Assembly (NCBI RefSeq): GCF_002270415.1
Contig: NZ_NNRI01000015.1
Location: 310,001-374,000 of the forward strand
DNA: 64,000 nucleotides
Direction: 5' to 3'
DNA from: Mesorhizobium sophorae
GTDB lineage: Bacteria; Pseudomonadota; Alphaproteobacteria; Rhizobiales; Rhizobiaceae
Shown here: positions 17,429-27,442 of the stretch, in pieces
Numbering within the stretch: position 1 is the first letter of the stretch
Layout of the letters: each line of letters begins with the position of its first letter
Program-made: the position numbers and the translations under genes
Notes under the pieces: model-generated
Databases searched by the model: none
What the model was told of the DNA's origin: nothing
What the model saw: only the letters and a program-made list of their open reading frames with translations

Positions 17429-18481
17429 ATGTTAGCTGTGGAGAGATTTTCGAGAAGAAGGTTTGGCGCCCTCGTGGCCGCTTTTGCGGTGACCTTGGTC
17501 GCTTCTTCCCCGCCTTTCGGGGCTCAGGCGGGTAGTTCGGACGCGGGTAAACTACCGACCGAAATCCCGGAGGGCACCGTGCTTCGCATCGGCGATCCCG
17601 AGACGCAAAGGGCGCTGGAACTCTCGGGTCTGATCGATCAACTGCCGTTCAAGGTCGAATGGGCCAATATCAGCGGCGGTCCACAGACAATCGAAGCTTT
17701 TCGCGCCAATGCGTTGGACGTCGGATCGGTCGCCGACATTCCGCCCATCCACGCGACCTGGACCGGGCTCAAGGTCAAGATCATAGCCGCGAAGTTCCGC
17801 AAGGATCCGGTTGCGCACCCGATTTATCAACTCGGCATTGCACCCGGCGTCGAGGTCAGGACGCTCGCGGACTTGCGCGGCAAACGGATTGCTTTCAGCC
17901 CCGGCCAGGCGCAGGGCGCGCTGGTGCTGAGGGTGCTGCAGGCCGCCGGCCTGAAAAAGGAGGACGTCAATCTCATCGAACTGCCCAGCAACGGCGATGC
18001 CTATCCGGTGGCACTTGCCAGCAAGCAAGTCGATGTCGCGCCGATCTGGGGCGTCCTCATCAAGCACTATCTGCACCAGTATGGTGCCGACGGCGCTACC
18101 ACCATCCCGCATGGCTTGCGCGACGATCCAGCCCATCTCTATGCGCCACAGTCGGTGCTGGACGACCCGGCCAAAGCTGCCGCGCTCGGCGAGTATGTGC
18201 GCTACTGGGCACTTGCGACCCGATGGGTGGAGGAGCATCCGAAAGAGTGGATCGAAGGCTACTATGTCGCCACGCAGGGGCTCAACAGCGAAGATGGCCA
18301 GTATCTCGTCGACGCCGACGGCCAGTTCGACATCCCGCCCGACTGGAACGACGTGATCGCGCGCCAGCAGGCGACGATCGATCTCCTGGCTCGGGAACTG
18401 AACAGGCCCCCGATCAAGGCCGAGGATCTTTTCGACAGGCGCTTCGAGAAGATCGCCACAAATGCGCTGAACGCGTTATGA
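17429..18481 (+). CDS. ABC transporter substrate-binding protein, sulfonate type (SsuA/TauA-like)
   Basis: A 350-residue periplasmic protein from ATG 17429, preceded by GGAG. The leader FSRRRFGALVAAFAVTLVAS has a twin-arginine-like motif and an AQA-G cleavage site. The mature part has the SsuA/NMT1 fold landmarks: VLRIGDPETQRALELSGL, the ISGGPQTIEAFRANALDVGS loop and TLADLRGKRIAFSPGQAQGA. It is the first gene of a four-gene operon with permease, ATPase and flavin monooxygenase, which points to an organosulfur compound as substrate. The longer open frame to 17267 passes through the valS fragment and is not used. Confidence 0.88.
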   Translation: MLAVERFSRRRFGALVAAFAVTLVASSPPFGAQAGSSDAGKLPTEIPEGTVLRIGDPETQRALELSGLIDQLPFKVEWANISGGPQTIEAFRANALDVGSVADIPPIHATWTGLKVKIIAAKFRKDPVAHPIYQLGIAPGVEVRTLADLRGKRIAFSPGQAQGALVLRVLQAAGLKKEDVNLIELPSNGDAYPVALASKQVDVAPIWGVLIKHYLHQYGADGATTIPHGLRDDPAHLYAPQSVLDDPAKAAALGEYVRYWALATRWVEEHPKEWIEGYYVATQGLNSEDGQYLVDADGQFDIPPDWNDVIARQQATIDLLARELNRPPIKAEDLFDRRFEKIATNALNAL

Positions 18482-18512
18482 CGCCCGTTTCTAAAGACTG
18501 GAGACGACGCAG

Positions 18513-19394
18513 ATGAACGCATTCTCACACCCCGCCGCGGTTGCGCCCACCATTGGGTATGCATCTGATGAAAGGGCGTTGATCCCGCCCGCCGTAAAGC
18601 CCCGCAAGACCGGGACGAGGCGTCGCCTGGCGCTTGGGCGTGCGATCCCGTTTGGCGCGCTGGTTGGGCCCGCACTTCTTCTTGTGGTCTGGTCCATCGG
18701 CAGTGTCGCCGGCCTGATCGATCCAAGGACGCTGCCGGCGCCTTGGTCGGTTGTCGGCACCGCCGTCGATCTTATCGCAGAAGGCAAGCTTCAGGGTCAT
18801 CTGATGACGTCTGCCTGGCGGGCGGCGCAGGGGCTGGTGTTCGGCGTACTGATCGGGACCGTGCTTGCCCTCATTTCAGGGTTGTCCCGGCTTGGCGAGG
18901 CGATCATCGACGGCCCTGTTCAGATCAAGCGGGCGATACCGACGCTCGCCCTGATCCCGTTGCTGATGCTGTGGTTCGGCATCGGAGAGGGCATGAAAGT
19001 GACGACGATCGCGCTGGCTGTCCTGATCCCTATCTATATCCAGACCCACAGCAGCTTGCGCAGCATAGACAGCCGCTATGTCGAATTGGCCCAGACCCTG
19101 CGAATGGGCTATGGCGAATTCATCCGCGAGGTCATCCTGCCAGGCGCCCTGCCCGGCTTCTTCCTGGGCCTGCGTTTCGCGGTGACCTATGCTTGGCTGT
19201 CCCTGGTGGTGGTCGAACAGGTCAATGCCACGAGCGGCATCGGCTATATGATCGATCTCGCACGCAACTACGGCCAGACCGACATCGTCATCGTCGGCCT
19301 CGTCCTCTACGCGCTGCTCGGTCTCGCCTCAGACGGCATCGTCAGCTTCTTCCAGGAAAGGTCGCTGTCATGGCGTCGCACCTTGGCGGATTGA
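18513..19394 (+). CDS. ABC transporter permease, sulfonate type (SsuC/TauC-like)
   Basis: A 293-residue inner-membrane protein with about six helices, beginning FGALVGPALLLVVWSIGSVA. The cytoplasmic coupling loop typical of BPD permeases is seen as ELAQTLRMGYGEFIREVILP-GALPGF, matching the EAA-type motif. It forms the membrane channel of the importer and docks the ATPase encoded next. The gene follows the binding protein after 31 bp with GGAG upstream of the ATG, and its 3' end overlaps the ATPase start by 25 bp. Confidence 0.9.
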   Translation: MNAFSHPAAVAPTIGYASDERALIPPAVKPRKTGTRRRLALGRAIPFGALVGPALLLVVWSIGSVAGLIDPRTLPAPWSVVGTAVDLIAEGKLQGHLMTSAWRAAQGLVFGVLIGTVLALISGLSRLGEAIIDGPVQIKRAIPTLALIPLLMLWFGIGEGMKVTTIALAVLIPIYIQTHSSLRSIDSRYVELAQTLRMGYGEFIREVILPGALPGFFLGLRFAVTYAWLSLVVVEQVNATSGIGYMIDLARNYGQTDIVIVGLVLYALLGLASDGIVSFFQERSLSWRRTLAD

Positions 19395-20116
19395 GCGGCG
19401 CACCCGTCGTGCGGGTCGAGAGCCTTATCAGAAGCTTCGGGCCACGAACCATTCTCGACGGGCTCAGTCTCGACATCGACAAGGGGGAGTTCGTCGCCCT
19501 TCTCGGCCGTAGCGGATCGGGCAAGAGTACGTTGCTGCGCGCGCTCGCGGATCTCGATGACAAAGTTTCCGGGTCCGGCCGGCTCGAAACGCCCGATAAG
19601 AAATCGGTGGTGTTCCAGGATGCCCGACTGCTGCCATGGAAACGAGTGCTGGAGAATGTGATTCTTGGTCTCGACCTACCGGACGCCGCCAAACGCGGAC
19701 GGGCTGCTCTCGAAGAAGTTGGCCTGGGCGGCCGTGAGAACGCTTGGCCGGTCGAGCTCTCTGGTGGCGAGCAGCAGCGGGTGGCATTGGCGCGCTCGCT
19801 GGTCCGTGATCCCGAACTGCTGCTAGCGGACGAGCCGTTCGGCGCACTCGACGCGCTGACCCGCCTGCGCATGCACGATCTGCTGCGTCAGCTTTGTGCC
19901 CGTCACCAACCGGCGGTCCTATTGGTCACCCATGACGTTGACGAAGCTGTGACGCTGGCGGACCGGGTTTTGGTTCTCGACAAGGGCGGGATCGTCGCCG
20001 ACATCGCAATCGATATCCCAACGCCACGCGATCATGGCGATCGCCGGTTCGGCGAGATTCGCTCCGAACTTCTGCGTCATCTCGGCGTCGAGACGAAGCC
20101 TGTGCTGCCGGTCTGA
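19370..20116 (+). CDS. ABC transporter ATP-binding protein, sulfonate type (SsuB/TauB-like)
   Basis: A 248-residue ATPase from ATG 19370, with AGGAAAGG upstream. Motifs in order: Walker A GRSGSGKST, Q-loop FQDARLLPW, signature LSGGEQQRVALARSL, Walker B LLLADEPFGALDAL and H-loop VTHDVDEA. It powers the importer. The permease overlap indicates translational coupling. A longer open frame starting at 18743 is the permease read in another frame and is rejected. Confidence 0.92.
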   Translation: MASHLGGLSGAPVVRVESLIRSFGPRTILDGLSLDIDKGEFVALLGRSGSGKSTLLRALADLDDKVSGSGRLETPDKKSVVFQDARLLPWKRVLENVILGLDLPDAAKRGRAALEEVGLGGRENAWPVELSGGEQQRVALARSLVRDPELLLADEPFGALDALTRLRMHDLLRQLCARHQPAVLLVTHDVDEAVTLADRVLVLDKGGIVADIAIDIPTPRDHGDRRFGEIRSELLRHLGVETKPVLPV

Positions 20117-20164
20117 CCGGTCGAAAACCTGTCGCTCAGAGTCACCACCCAAGAGGACCCCCAT

Positions 20165-21511
20165 ATGCCCGCCGAATCACGACAGTTGAAGCTCAATCTT
20201 TTCATCTATCCTGGCGGCCATCATGAAGCCGGCTGGCGCTACAAGGATTCCGCCCCTGAGAGAATGCTGGACATCGCTTATTATCAGGAACTGGCGAAAA
20301 AGGCCGAGGCGAGCAAGTTCGACGCGCTGTTCTTTGCCGATGGGCCGGCGCTCGCAGACAACATCCGTTACGCAAGCCGCTTCAGGCTGGAGCCGCTGAC
20401 CTGGATTTCGGCGCTTGCCGCCGTGACGCAACGCATCGGCTTCATCGCGACCGCCTCGACCACCTACAACGAACCCTATAACCTCGCCCGGCTGTTCGCT
20501 TCGGTCGATCATCTGAGCGGCGGCCGCGCCGGTTGGAACATCGTCACGACGGGCGATGCGTCCGCGGCGCTGAATTTCGGCTTTGACCGACATCCAACCC
20601 ATGCCGACCGTTACGAGCGCGCCGGCGAATTCGTTGATGTGGTGACCAAGCTCTGGGACAGTTGGGAGGACGACGCGCTCGTCTCGGACCGGGACTCTGG
20701 AATTTTTGCCGACACTGACAAGATCCACTCAATCAATCACATCGGCAAATATCATCGGGTGAAGGGTCCGCTCACGCTTCCGCGCTCACCACAGGGGCGT
20801 CCGGTCTACGTCCAGGCGGGTTCATCGGAAGACGGACGATCATTCGCAAGCCGCTATGCCGAGGCGATATTTACAGCCCATCAGACACTCGGCAACGCGC
20901 AGGAATTTTACGCTGACATCAAAGCGCGCGTGAAGTCGGTTGGCCGCAACCCTGATCACGTCAAGGTCTTACCCGGCATCAGTCCCTTCATCGGTTCAAC
21001 CGAGGCGGCAGCTCGGGCACTGTATGACGAGTTCAATGAGCTGACGCAGCCGGAATACTCTCTTCACCAGCTACGCCGCATCGTAGACGCCGACCTTTCC
21101 GGCTACGATCTGGACGGGCCATTTCCGCGCGAGCTCATCCGCGTTGAGGGCGAGCGCGGCGCGAGCAGCCGCTTCCACGTCGTACTCGACATCATTGAGC
21201 GCGAGAATCCAACCATCCGCCAGTTGCTGCACCGCCTCGCCGGGGCGCGCGGGCATTGGGTCCAGGCCGGGACACCCGAACAGATCGCCGACAAAATCCA
21301 GGAATGGTTCGACAATGGTGCCGCGGACGGCTTCAATATCATGCCGCCCTATCTACAGGGCGGGTTCGACATATTCGCCGAGGAGGTGGTGCCTATCTTG
21401 CGCAGGCGCGGACTTTTCCGGCACGATTATGACGGGGCAACGCTACGGGACCATTTCGGTCTGCCGCGTCCGCAAAACACATTCAGCGGACTGCAAAGGG
21501 CGACCGCTTGA
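20165..21511 (+). CDS. FMN-dependent monooxygenase, NtaA/SnaA/DmoA (luciferase-like) family
   Basis: A 448-residue bacterial-luciferase-like oxygenase. Landmarks: LNLFIYPGGHHEAGWR near the N-terminus, FDALFFADGPALADN, the conserved WNIVTTGDASAALNFG, HPTHADRYERAGEFVDVVTK and YVQAGSSEDGRSFASRYAEA. Such two-component enzymes use reduced FMN from a separate reductase to cleave C-S or C-N bonds (dimethylsulfide, dibenzothiophene sulfone, nitrilotriacetate). Following an SsuABC-type importer after a 48-bp gap, a role in releasing sulfur from an organic sulfur compound is the best inference. No reductase gene is in the window. The exact substrate is not readable. Confidence 0.88.
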   Translation: MPAESRQLKLNLFIYPGGHHEAGWRYKDSAPERMLDIAYYQELAKKAEASKFDALFFADGPALADNIRYASRFRLEPLTWISALAAVTQRIGFIATASTTYNEPYNLARLFASVDHLSGGRAGWNIVTTGDASAALNFGFDRHPTHADRYERAGEFVDVVTKLWDSWEDDALVSDRDSGIFADTDKIHSINHIGKYHRVKGPLTLPRSPQGRPVYVQAGSSEDGRSFASRYAEAIFTAHQTLGNAQEFYADIKARVKSVGRNPDHVKVLPGISPFIGSTEAAARALYDEFNELTQPEYSLHQLRRIVDADLSGYDLDGPFPRELIRVEGERGASSRFHVVLDIIERENPTIRQLLHRLAGARGHWVQAGTPEQIADKIQEWFDNGAADGFNIMPPYLQGGFDIFAEEVVPILRRRGLFRHDYDGATLRDHFGLPRPQNTFSGLQRATA

Positions 21512-22346
21512 TGCATCATGAAGATCGAAGACCTGCTGTTCCCTTTTTTCAGGATTCGCTGAGAAATCTTCAGCTTAAACCCGATTATTGTGGTCCATCT
21601 GTCATATTTTCCAAGGCCACTGCACGGTAGAGTAACAGCAACGTAGGTAAGACGGCGCAGACCGTCATGTTCTTTACAAGAGGCAAATCTCCCGAGGGAT
21701 CGTCAACATGATCCGGCGGTCGGAAGGATCCGCCGGCTGAAAGAGGTCGGTGCCAAATGAAGCGGTCAGGAGATGGATTGGATGATCAACGCCAGGCATC
21801 TGCACGGATTACCTCCCCAAAATGGCGAGCCGGTCACGGAATTGAGCCACCCTCGCGAGCTTTTCGAGGCAGTGGAGGCTTCGCTGTCTGCTGTCCGCAG
21901 GGCGAAGCGCGCAGCAGATGAGAACCTGCGGCGAGTGCACGGAGCGCCGGATAGCGTGCGAAGAGCACATCCGGCATCGCAACAACTGTGCGAGGCCTGC
22001 TTTCAGCCATCCGTTGGCGACGGCCTCCGCGTTACGTCAGCCGGTCTCCGGTCAAACATACCCTCATCGAGCCCTCAAAATGGAGCGCTGCTAACTGGGA
22101 AAAGGGACGGCAACGGCTGTTTCGATGCTTCGTCATTATCCGGAGAGGTTAGCGCCGCGGCCCGTGTTGAGCGCCGAGCGTCGGATCAACTTGATTTTGT
22201 CGGGCATCCAATACCTCGTCGTCCCAGGTGCACTCAGCAAAGCACGCGATATCGTTCCTTTGCGATTCGTCGACTAGAGGATCTATGCGTCAGCAGACAA
22301 TTGAGAATTTGCATTTAATTTGAGATTCGCGCTTGGCTCGCTGCGA
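21512..22346. other. 835-bp stretch without a supportable gene
   Basis: Between the monooxygenase and ISKra4 copy 2. The longest plus frame (21773-22318, 181 codons) has no ribosome-binding site, no recognisable domain and an uneven composition, so it is not called. The segment may be relict DNA carried between the two IS copies. Confidence 0.4.
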
Positions 22347-23647
22347 GACCGGTAATTTCTCTGGGGTCGAATACGGGTTGTTAGGCCCAAGCAGTCCATC
22401 ACCGTCGCTTCTTCAAGGAGGCAGCGATGGGACGCGCAAAATCAGAACTGTTTTCGGCACCGTGAAGGTTCGCAATCCCCGTTGGATGCTCTGCCGGGAT
22501 TGCCATCCTGGCATGGTCGCTGCCTTCGCACCACTCAACGAGATCTGCCCTGATCGAGCCACGCCTGAACTGATTGAACTCACGGCACGATTGGGAAGCA
22601 TGATGCCGTATCGGCAGGCAGCGAAGGTGCTTGGCGAATTTCTGCCCATTGAACCCACCGAGACGTACGTGACCGTGCGCAAGCGGACCATCAGGATCGG
22701 TGAACGGCTCGATGAACAGATCGCGAAGGAAGAAAGGCGCGCGCGAGCTCAAAGGCACGATCGAAGCCAGCTTGAAATGCAGCTTCCCGGCGACCGACGC
22801 AAAGAGTTCGTCATCAGCATCGATACGGCACATGTTCGCAGCGCCGATCCCAATTCCGCGCGAAACTTCGAGCTCGTTGTAGCTCGATGCGGCCGCGGCG
22901 GTCGGGGTGATGTCGGTGGCCGCTACCTCGTGACCAGCAACACCGACCAGGCTGCAATCCGGGATCGAGCCCTCCACGCACTTCAGCAAGAAGGCTATTG
23001 CGGCTTTGGCAACGTCACCGTGATCTCGGACGGCGCCGAAATCCTGAAGCGGCTGCCCCGCGCCATGCCGAAGCCGACAGCCCACATCATCGACTGGTTC
23101 CACATTGCCATGAAGATCCAGCCCATGCAGCAGATCGCCGATCACATCGTTCCCAGTCCGACCCTTTTGAAGTGCTTCCAACCATCGACAGGGACATCAG
23201 AGCCGTGAAGTGGCGTCTCTGGCACGGGCGGGTCGATGGCGCGATCCGCGACCTGGAGCAACTCCTGGCGAGACTGAAAGACTCGCAAAGGGACGGCGAG
23301 TTCTCGATTGCACGGCTTTATAGCCTCGCCTCGCAGCTCATCCATTCAAATCGCGGCGCGATCGTCAACTATGGAAAGCGCTATCGGGCTGGGCTTCGCG
23401 TTGCCTCCGCTCTGGCCGAGTCGGCGGTGAATTCACTCGTCGGCAAGCGGATGGTCAAAAAGCAGCAGATGCGCAGGTCCTCCTACGGGGCCCACATGCT
23501 CATGCAAGTCCGGACGGCGGAGATCAATTGCGAACTTCGCGATCGGTTGCGGGCACCCTTCCGACAGCCAGAGCCAAACGTGCCCCCATTATTCAAGCCC
23601 AAACCACCCCTTCTGCGCGCCGCGTAACCCCAGAGAAATTACCGGTC
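22347..23647 (+). mobile_element. ISKra4-type insertion sequence, copy 2 (internally deleted)
   Basis: Starts GACCGGTAATTTCTCTGGGG at 22347 and ends with the inverted repeat at 23647. It is about 255 bp shorter than copy 1; the missing piece removes most of the first 90 codons of the transposase. Same orientation as copy 1. Confidence 0.82.
22428..23627 (+). pseudogene. ISKra4-type transposase, deleted and frameshifted (copy 2)
   Basis: The ATG at about 22428 is retained, but the following sequence jumps to IRTVFGTVKVRNPRWMLCRD, so the N-terminus and the CPDCH zinc-finger half are lost. The catalytic region is kept (FVISIDTAHVRSADPNSARN, VISDGAEILKRLP, IIDWFHIAMKIQPMQQIADH). Near 23150-23170 the frame shifts to FEVLPTIDRDIRAVKWRLWH and continues to the stop at 23627. 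Two independent lesions make it inactive, though its ends could still be used by a transposase supplied from elsewhere. Confidence 0.8.
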
Positions 23648-23665
23648 TCACACGCTCTCGGCTCT

Positions 23666-25252
23666 CTAGGCCCCTAGTCTATAGCAGGTCGGACGCGGTT
23701 TCATTTTTGACTGCGAGTACAAGTAGTCAGCGCTCGCCTCGGCCGCACGCGTAATCGCGGCGAGATCGACATCCAGTACGCCATGACGCTTCATGATCTT
23801 GCCGGCAATCACGACGGTGTCCACGTCCGCTGGAGTTGCATTCATGACCACGAGCGCAGTCGGGTTGTGAAGCGGGAAGAGACCTACACGCTTGTAGGAC
23901 AGAAGGACGATATCAGCCTGCATCCCTGCGGCAAGCATCCCCGTCTTTCCTGACAGACCCGCCGCGGCTGCGCCTCGCAGGGTGGCAAACTCCAGGATAT
24001 CACGGGTCGTTAGCCGTGATTCAGTCTTCTCGCCCGAATGGTCGAGCATCTGTTGCGATATTTGGCCGCGATGAGTGCCAAGGGTGATTCGCAACGCACC
24101 GAGGATGTCGCAGGAATTCACGCTCGGCACGTCAGTCGAGATGCTCGGTCGGATTCCATTGGCCAGCAGCCGCGACAGCGGGTTGGCGCCGCACCCGAGG
24201 TGCATTTCCGATTCAACGGAGATCGACACGGTCCCGCCGGTGTCCGCAATCATCTTGTATTCGTCGCTCTTCAACGAATTGCAGTGGACATGGGTAATGT
24301 CAGGACCCAAAAGCCCTGCCTCGTGAAGCTGGCCGACAGAATAGGAGTAGGACCCGTTCGAGCCAACATGCACCGTGATCGGCAGCCCCAGCTCCCTGGC
24401 CGCCTTGAAGTCGTCCATCCAAACTTCCCGGGATGAGTAGTCTGGGCCACGTGCGGCTATCGCCATGGTGACCAGCCCGCCGGCGCCTGAGAAGTACTGA
24501 TCTCGCACCCGTCTCGCATCGATCGTATCGAGGCGATGCGTATTTGGAAATTCGTAGCCCGCGTTACTATTTCCATACCCAAAGACTGCACGAATGCCTG
24601 AATCTTTGAGCGCAAGCACCGAGGCGTCAGCGTGCGCCGGAGTGTTCATCAGATGCGCCCAGTCGACAAGCGTTGTTGTGCCGGAATCGATGCCCTCAAG
24701 CGCGCCGAGCAAGGTTGCGATGTAAAGGTCTTCCGGTCGGTATACGCGCCCGATCACGCCGCGCATGAAGCCAAAATAGTCGGACAGCAGCCAATCCGGT
24801 CCGAGCGTATGGACCGTGGACTGCCAGGTGTGGCGGTGCGTATCGACCATACCTGGAACGACGATCATACCCGTAGCGTCAATGACGAAAGCGTCGGTGG
24901 CGTCGATCTTATGATCGATGTCAACAATACGATCCCCATCGATCAGAATGTCGCCGGGGGCGAAGTCACGATGGTCATCAGCCATTGTGACGACGGTACC
25001 GCCGCGGATCAGAATCCGCTGGCCTTTCCCGGGCTTTGGTTCCGCCACGCCTGCCGGGTTTGTGGCACGCAACCTCGACAGGCCCGGCGCGCCGTTTGTC
25101 GCGGCGATAGGTGCCGCCGCAACAGTGTGTTGGTGCAACTGAAAATGGGGGTTCCAGTGGCTCATGCACGAACAAGCCCGGGGGTTGAACACAGGTGGAG
25201 CCGGTAGATTGCCCCGATGAGGTGCCGCGTGACTGTCAATGTGAAGGCTCAT
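23666..25252 (-). CDS. amidohydrolase, cytosine-deaminase / TRZ-ATZ type
   Basis: A 528-residue metal-dependent hydrolase. The N-terminal composite beta domain includes ILIRGGTVVTMADDHRDFAP. Metal-binding motifs follow: VDTHRHTWQS (HxH), ITVHVGS, THVHCNSL and ISTDVPSV with the catalytic Asp. The C-terminus returns to the beta domain (GMQADIVLLSYKRVG). Such enzymes deaminate or hydrolyse ring C-N bonds in cytosine, guanine, hydantoin or triazine-like compounds. It lies at the end of the minus-strand ABC operon, so the imported compound may be nitrogen-bearing. The ATG at 25252 has AGGGG 8 bp upstream and is preferred over ATG 25165, which would remove a 29-residue leader. Confidence 0.85.
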   Translation of the reverse strand: MSLHIDSHAAPHRGNLPAPPVFNPRACSCMSHWNPHFQLHQHTVAAAPIAATNGAPGLSRLRATNPAGVAEPKPGKGQRILIRGGTVVTMADDHRDFAPGDILIDGDRIVDIDHKIDATDAFVIDATGMIVVPGMVDTHRHTWQSTVHTLGPDWLLSDYFGFMRGVIGRVYRPEDLYIATLLGALEGIDSGTTTLVDWAHLMNTPAHADASVLALKDSGIRAVFGYGNSNAGYEFPNTHRLDTIDARRVRDQYFSGAGGLVTMAIAARGPDYSSREVWMDDFKAARELGLPITVHVGSNGSYSYSVGQLHEAGLLGPDITHVHCNSLKSDEYKMIADTGGTVSISVESEMHLGCGANPLSRLLANGIRPSISTDVPSVNSCDILGALRITLGTHRGQISQQMLDHSGEKTESRLTTRDILEFATLRGAAAAGLSGKTGMLAAGMQADIVLLSYKRVGLFPLHNPTALVVMNATPADVDTVVIAGKIMKRHGVLDVDLAAITRAAEASADYLYSQSKMKPRPTCYRLGA

Positions 25253-25391
25253 TGCCGATCCCCTGCCTCGAGATACCTATACTGTTCCTAGCAATCGCCG
25301 ATGGCCACCTTGGAGCGGCGAGCGCGCAAACTGTTGCGCGCCGCCTGCTCGTGCTGCCTATCGACGCTTTGACCTCATTCAATGAGGACCT

Positions 25392-26411
25392 TCATGGACG
25401 GCCGCACTTGGTGGCCATGGCACTTGCCAGTGTCGTCTCATCAGGCGTCCAAGATGGAGATTCGGCAATATTGTCCTTGGTGACGGTGACGTATGGAACA
25501 AGACAGACCTTGTCGGAGTCCGCCAGTGGCTTTCCGTTGAGAGTGTCATCGAGAATCCGGGTCGCAATGATCCCCTCAACCACTGGCGACCAGGCAGATG
25601 TAGCGACAAGCGTGCCCTGCTTGATGAGTGTGATGCCCTCGGGCGAACCGTTCTGGCTTACAATTGTGATCTCCGACGCCTTATCGCCAATGGCCTGGAT
25701 GGCACCTGCCGCCATAGGCTCGTTCATCACGAACAGTCCTTTCAGGTCGGGCGTTTTGGTGACGATGTCCTGTGCTGCCTTGAATGCCTTTTGGCGATCC
25801 CAGAGACCATCGACAACGCTGACAATCCTGCTGTCATCCCGGAGGCCGCGCTTGAAACCCTCCAGCATCTCTTCAGCGTCGCCACGGCCGAGCGCACCGG
25901 TTATCACGCCCACGCCCCCAGCAGGGAGAGCCTTGGCGAGGGCAGCACCTGCCGCTTCACCAGTCTTGGAATAGTTGACATGGACGAAGCCGGCCGCCTC
26001 CGCGCGCAAGTCCGGAGAGTATCCGTAGAGGACCACGACGGGGATTCCAGCTTCTTTCAACAAGGCCAAGTTGGACGCGGAGCTTTGAGCCGTCGAAGGT
26101 TCGAGCACCACGCCGGCAACCTTCTTTGTGATGGCATCCTGAACATTCGCGCGCTCGGTTGCTGGATCGAAGTTCGAGACAAGAACGAGCGTGCTTGCAC
26201 CGAAGCTCTTGGCGGCAAGCTTCACACCATCGGCGGTCCCGTCATAGTAAGGGTTGCTGTAGGTCTGTATGTACGCGACGGTCTTTCCGGTCAAAGGTCC
26301 GTCTGCCGAGCTTGCAGGTTGCACGAACACAAATGCCGCAAGTGCTAGGCCAACACCGCTTCGCCCGACAAGATTCTTCCTGATCGCCCCGTACTTTGTC
26401 TCCACATTCAT
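25392..26411 (-). CDS. ABC transporter substrate-binding protein, RbsB type
   Basis: A 339-residue periplasmic binding protein of the pentose/hexose (peripla_BP_4) class. GGGAGG lies just upstream of the ATG. The leader SGVGLALAAFVFVQPASSAD is a Sec signal with an ASS-A site. The fold is seen in KTVAYIQTYSNPYYDGTADG, VAGVVLEPSTAQSSASNLAL, VGVITGALGRGDAEEMLEGF and LKGLFVMNEPMAAGAIQAIG. It captures a sugar, autoinducer-like or polyol ligand for the permease and ATPase encoded just upstream. Residues alone do not fix the ligand. Confidence 0.9.
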   Translation of the reverse strand: MNVETKYGAIRKNLVGRSGVGLALAAFVFVQPASSADGPLTGKTVAYIQTYSNPYYDGTADGVKLAAKSFGASTLVLVSNFDPATERANVQDAITKKVAGVVLEPSTAQSSASNLALLKEAGIPVVVLYGYSPDLRAEAAGFVHVNYSKTGEAAGAALAKALPAGGVGVITGALGRGDAEEMLEGFKRGLRDDSRIVSVVDGLWDRQKAFKAAQDIVTKTPDLKGLFVMNEPMAAGAIQAIGDKASEITIVSQNGSPEGITLIKQGTLVATSAWSPVVEGIIATRILDDTLNGKPLADSDKVCLVPYVTVTKDNIAESPSWTPDETTLASAMATKCGRP

Positions 26412-26452
26412 GATTTTCCTCCCTGTTTGATCTTACGGTTGGCTGAGATTGC

Positions 26453-27442
26453 TTATTTTGCGTCTCGCTGCGCCATGACTGCGGTGACAATGACGAGACC
26501 CTGGAGCACGTACTGCCAGTTGGGGCTGATCGACATTAGGTTGAGAGCATTGCTGATCAACCCGAGCAACAGGACGCCAAGCAGAGTTCCGATCATGTCG
26601 CCCTTGCCGCCCGCCAACGTGGTTCCGCCGACGGCGACGGCGGCAATGGCGCTGAGCTCTTGCCCTGCCCCCATGGTGGCTCCAGCCGAACCGATCTGGC
26701 TCACCAGCAAGATCGAACCAATGCCGACAAGCAGACCGTTGAGCGTGTAAATGCCGATCTTAACGGTTCTAATGCGGACACCGGCGAGGTGAGCGGCTGA
26801 CTCGGAGCCGCCGATGGCATAGAGCCAACGGCCCAACTTTGTGGCGCGCAAAAGGATGTGGCAAAAAAGGGCAACAAGCGCGAAAACGACAACCGCGATC
26901 GGTAGTCCGAGAAATTTCAACCTGCCCCAGGTGATAAACTCGTTCGGCAACCCGTACAGGGGCGTCTGTGAAACGAGAAGCGCCAGTCCCTGCAGCAGTG
27001 TAAGAACGCCAAGTGTGATAACGAAGGGGTGGATGGGGGAGTAAGAGGCCAGCGTGCCATTGACCGCACCAACTGCCGCTGCAACCGCAAGACATGCCAC
27101 GATTGCCAGCCAGATCGGGGCGCCTTGCAGCATCACGAAAGCCAGCACCATCCCCGACAGCGAAAGGCTGGAACCGATCGACAAATCCATGCCGCGCGAG
27201 ACCATTAACAGCGTGGTACCGCTAGCCAAAACGCCGAGCACCGCGACCTGAGACGCGACATTGACAAAATTGTGAACGGTCAGGAATACCGATGACTGGG
27301 TGGCTGTGATTGCGATCAGCAGCAGGATGACCGAGGCGAGCGCGATCCGAGAACGATAGACGCGTACCGTTCGGCCAAGGGCAGGTAGCCGGGGCTTCAC
27401 GTTGGTGCGGGCGCCGACCGCATTTTCAGGGTTACTTGTCAT
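26453..27442 (-). CDS. ABC transporter permease, RbsC type
   Basis: A 329-residue membrane protein with about nine hydrophobic segments. RbsC-family landmarks are present: VSRGMDLSIGSSLSLSGMVL, PIHPFVITLGVLTLLQGLAL and the C-terminal coupling region AAVAVGGTTLAGGKGDMIGT. It forms the channel of the importer. Its ATG overlaps the ATPase stop by 4 bp, and the binding-protein gene follows after 41 bp. Confidence 0.92.
   Translation of the reverse strand: MTSNPENAVGARTNVKPRLPALGRTVRVYRSRIALASVILLLIAITATQSSVFLTVHNFVNVASQVAVLGVLASGTTLLMVSRGMDLSIGSSLSLSGMVLAFVMLQGAPIWLAIVACLAVAAAVGAVNGTLASYSPIHPFVITLGVLTLLQGLALLVSQTPLYGLPNEFITWGRLKFLGLPIAVVVFALVALFCHILLRATKLGRWLYAIGGSESAAHLAGVRIRTVKIGIYTLNGLLVGIGSILLVSQIGSAGATMGAGQELSAIAAVAVGGTTLAGGKGDMIGTLLGVLLLGLISNALNLMSISPNWQYVLQGLVIVTAVMAQRDAK

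Noticed and set aside
18743..19369. Upstream extension of the ATPase gene to 18743
   Set aside because: It is the permease gene read in another frame, Arg- and His-rich, without ABC ATPase features.
21773..22318. 181-codon plus-strand ORF between monooxygenase and ISKra4 copy 2
   Set aside because: No ribosome-binding site, no domain, uneven composition; cannot be supported as a gene.
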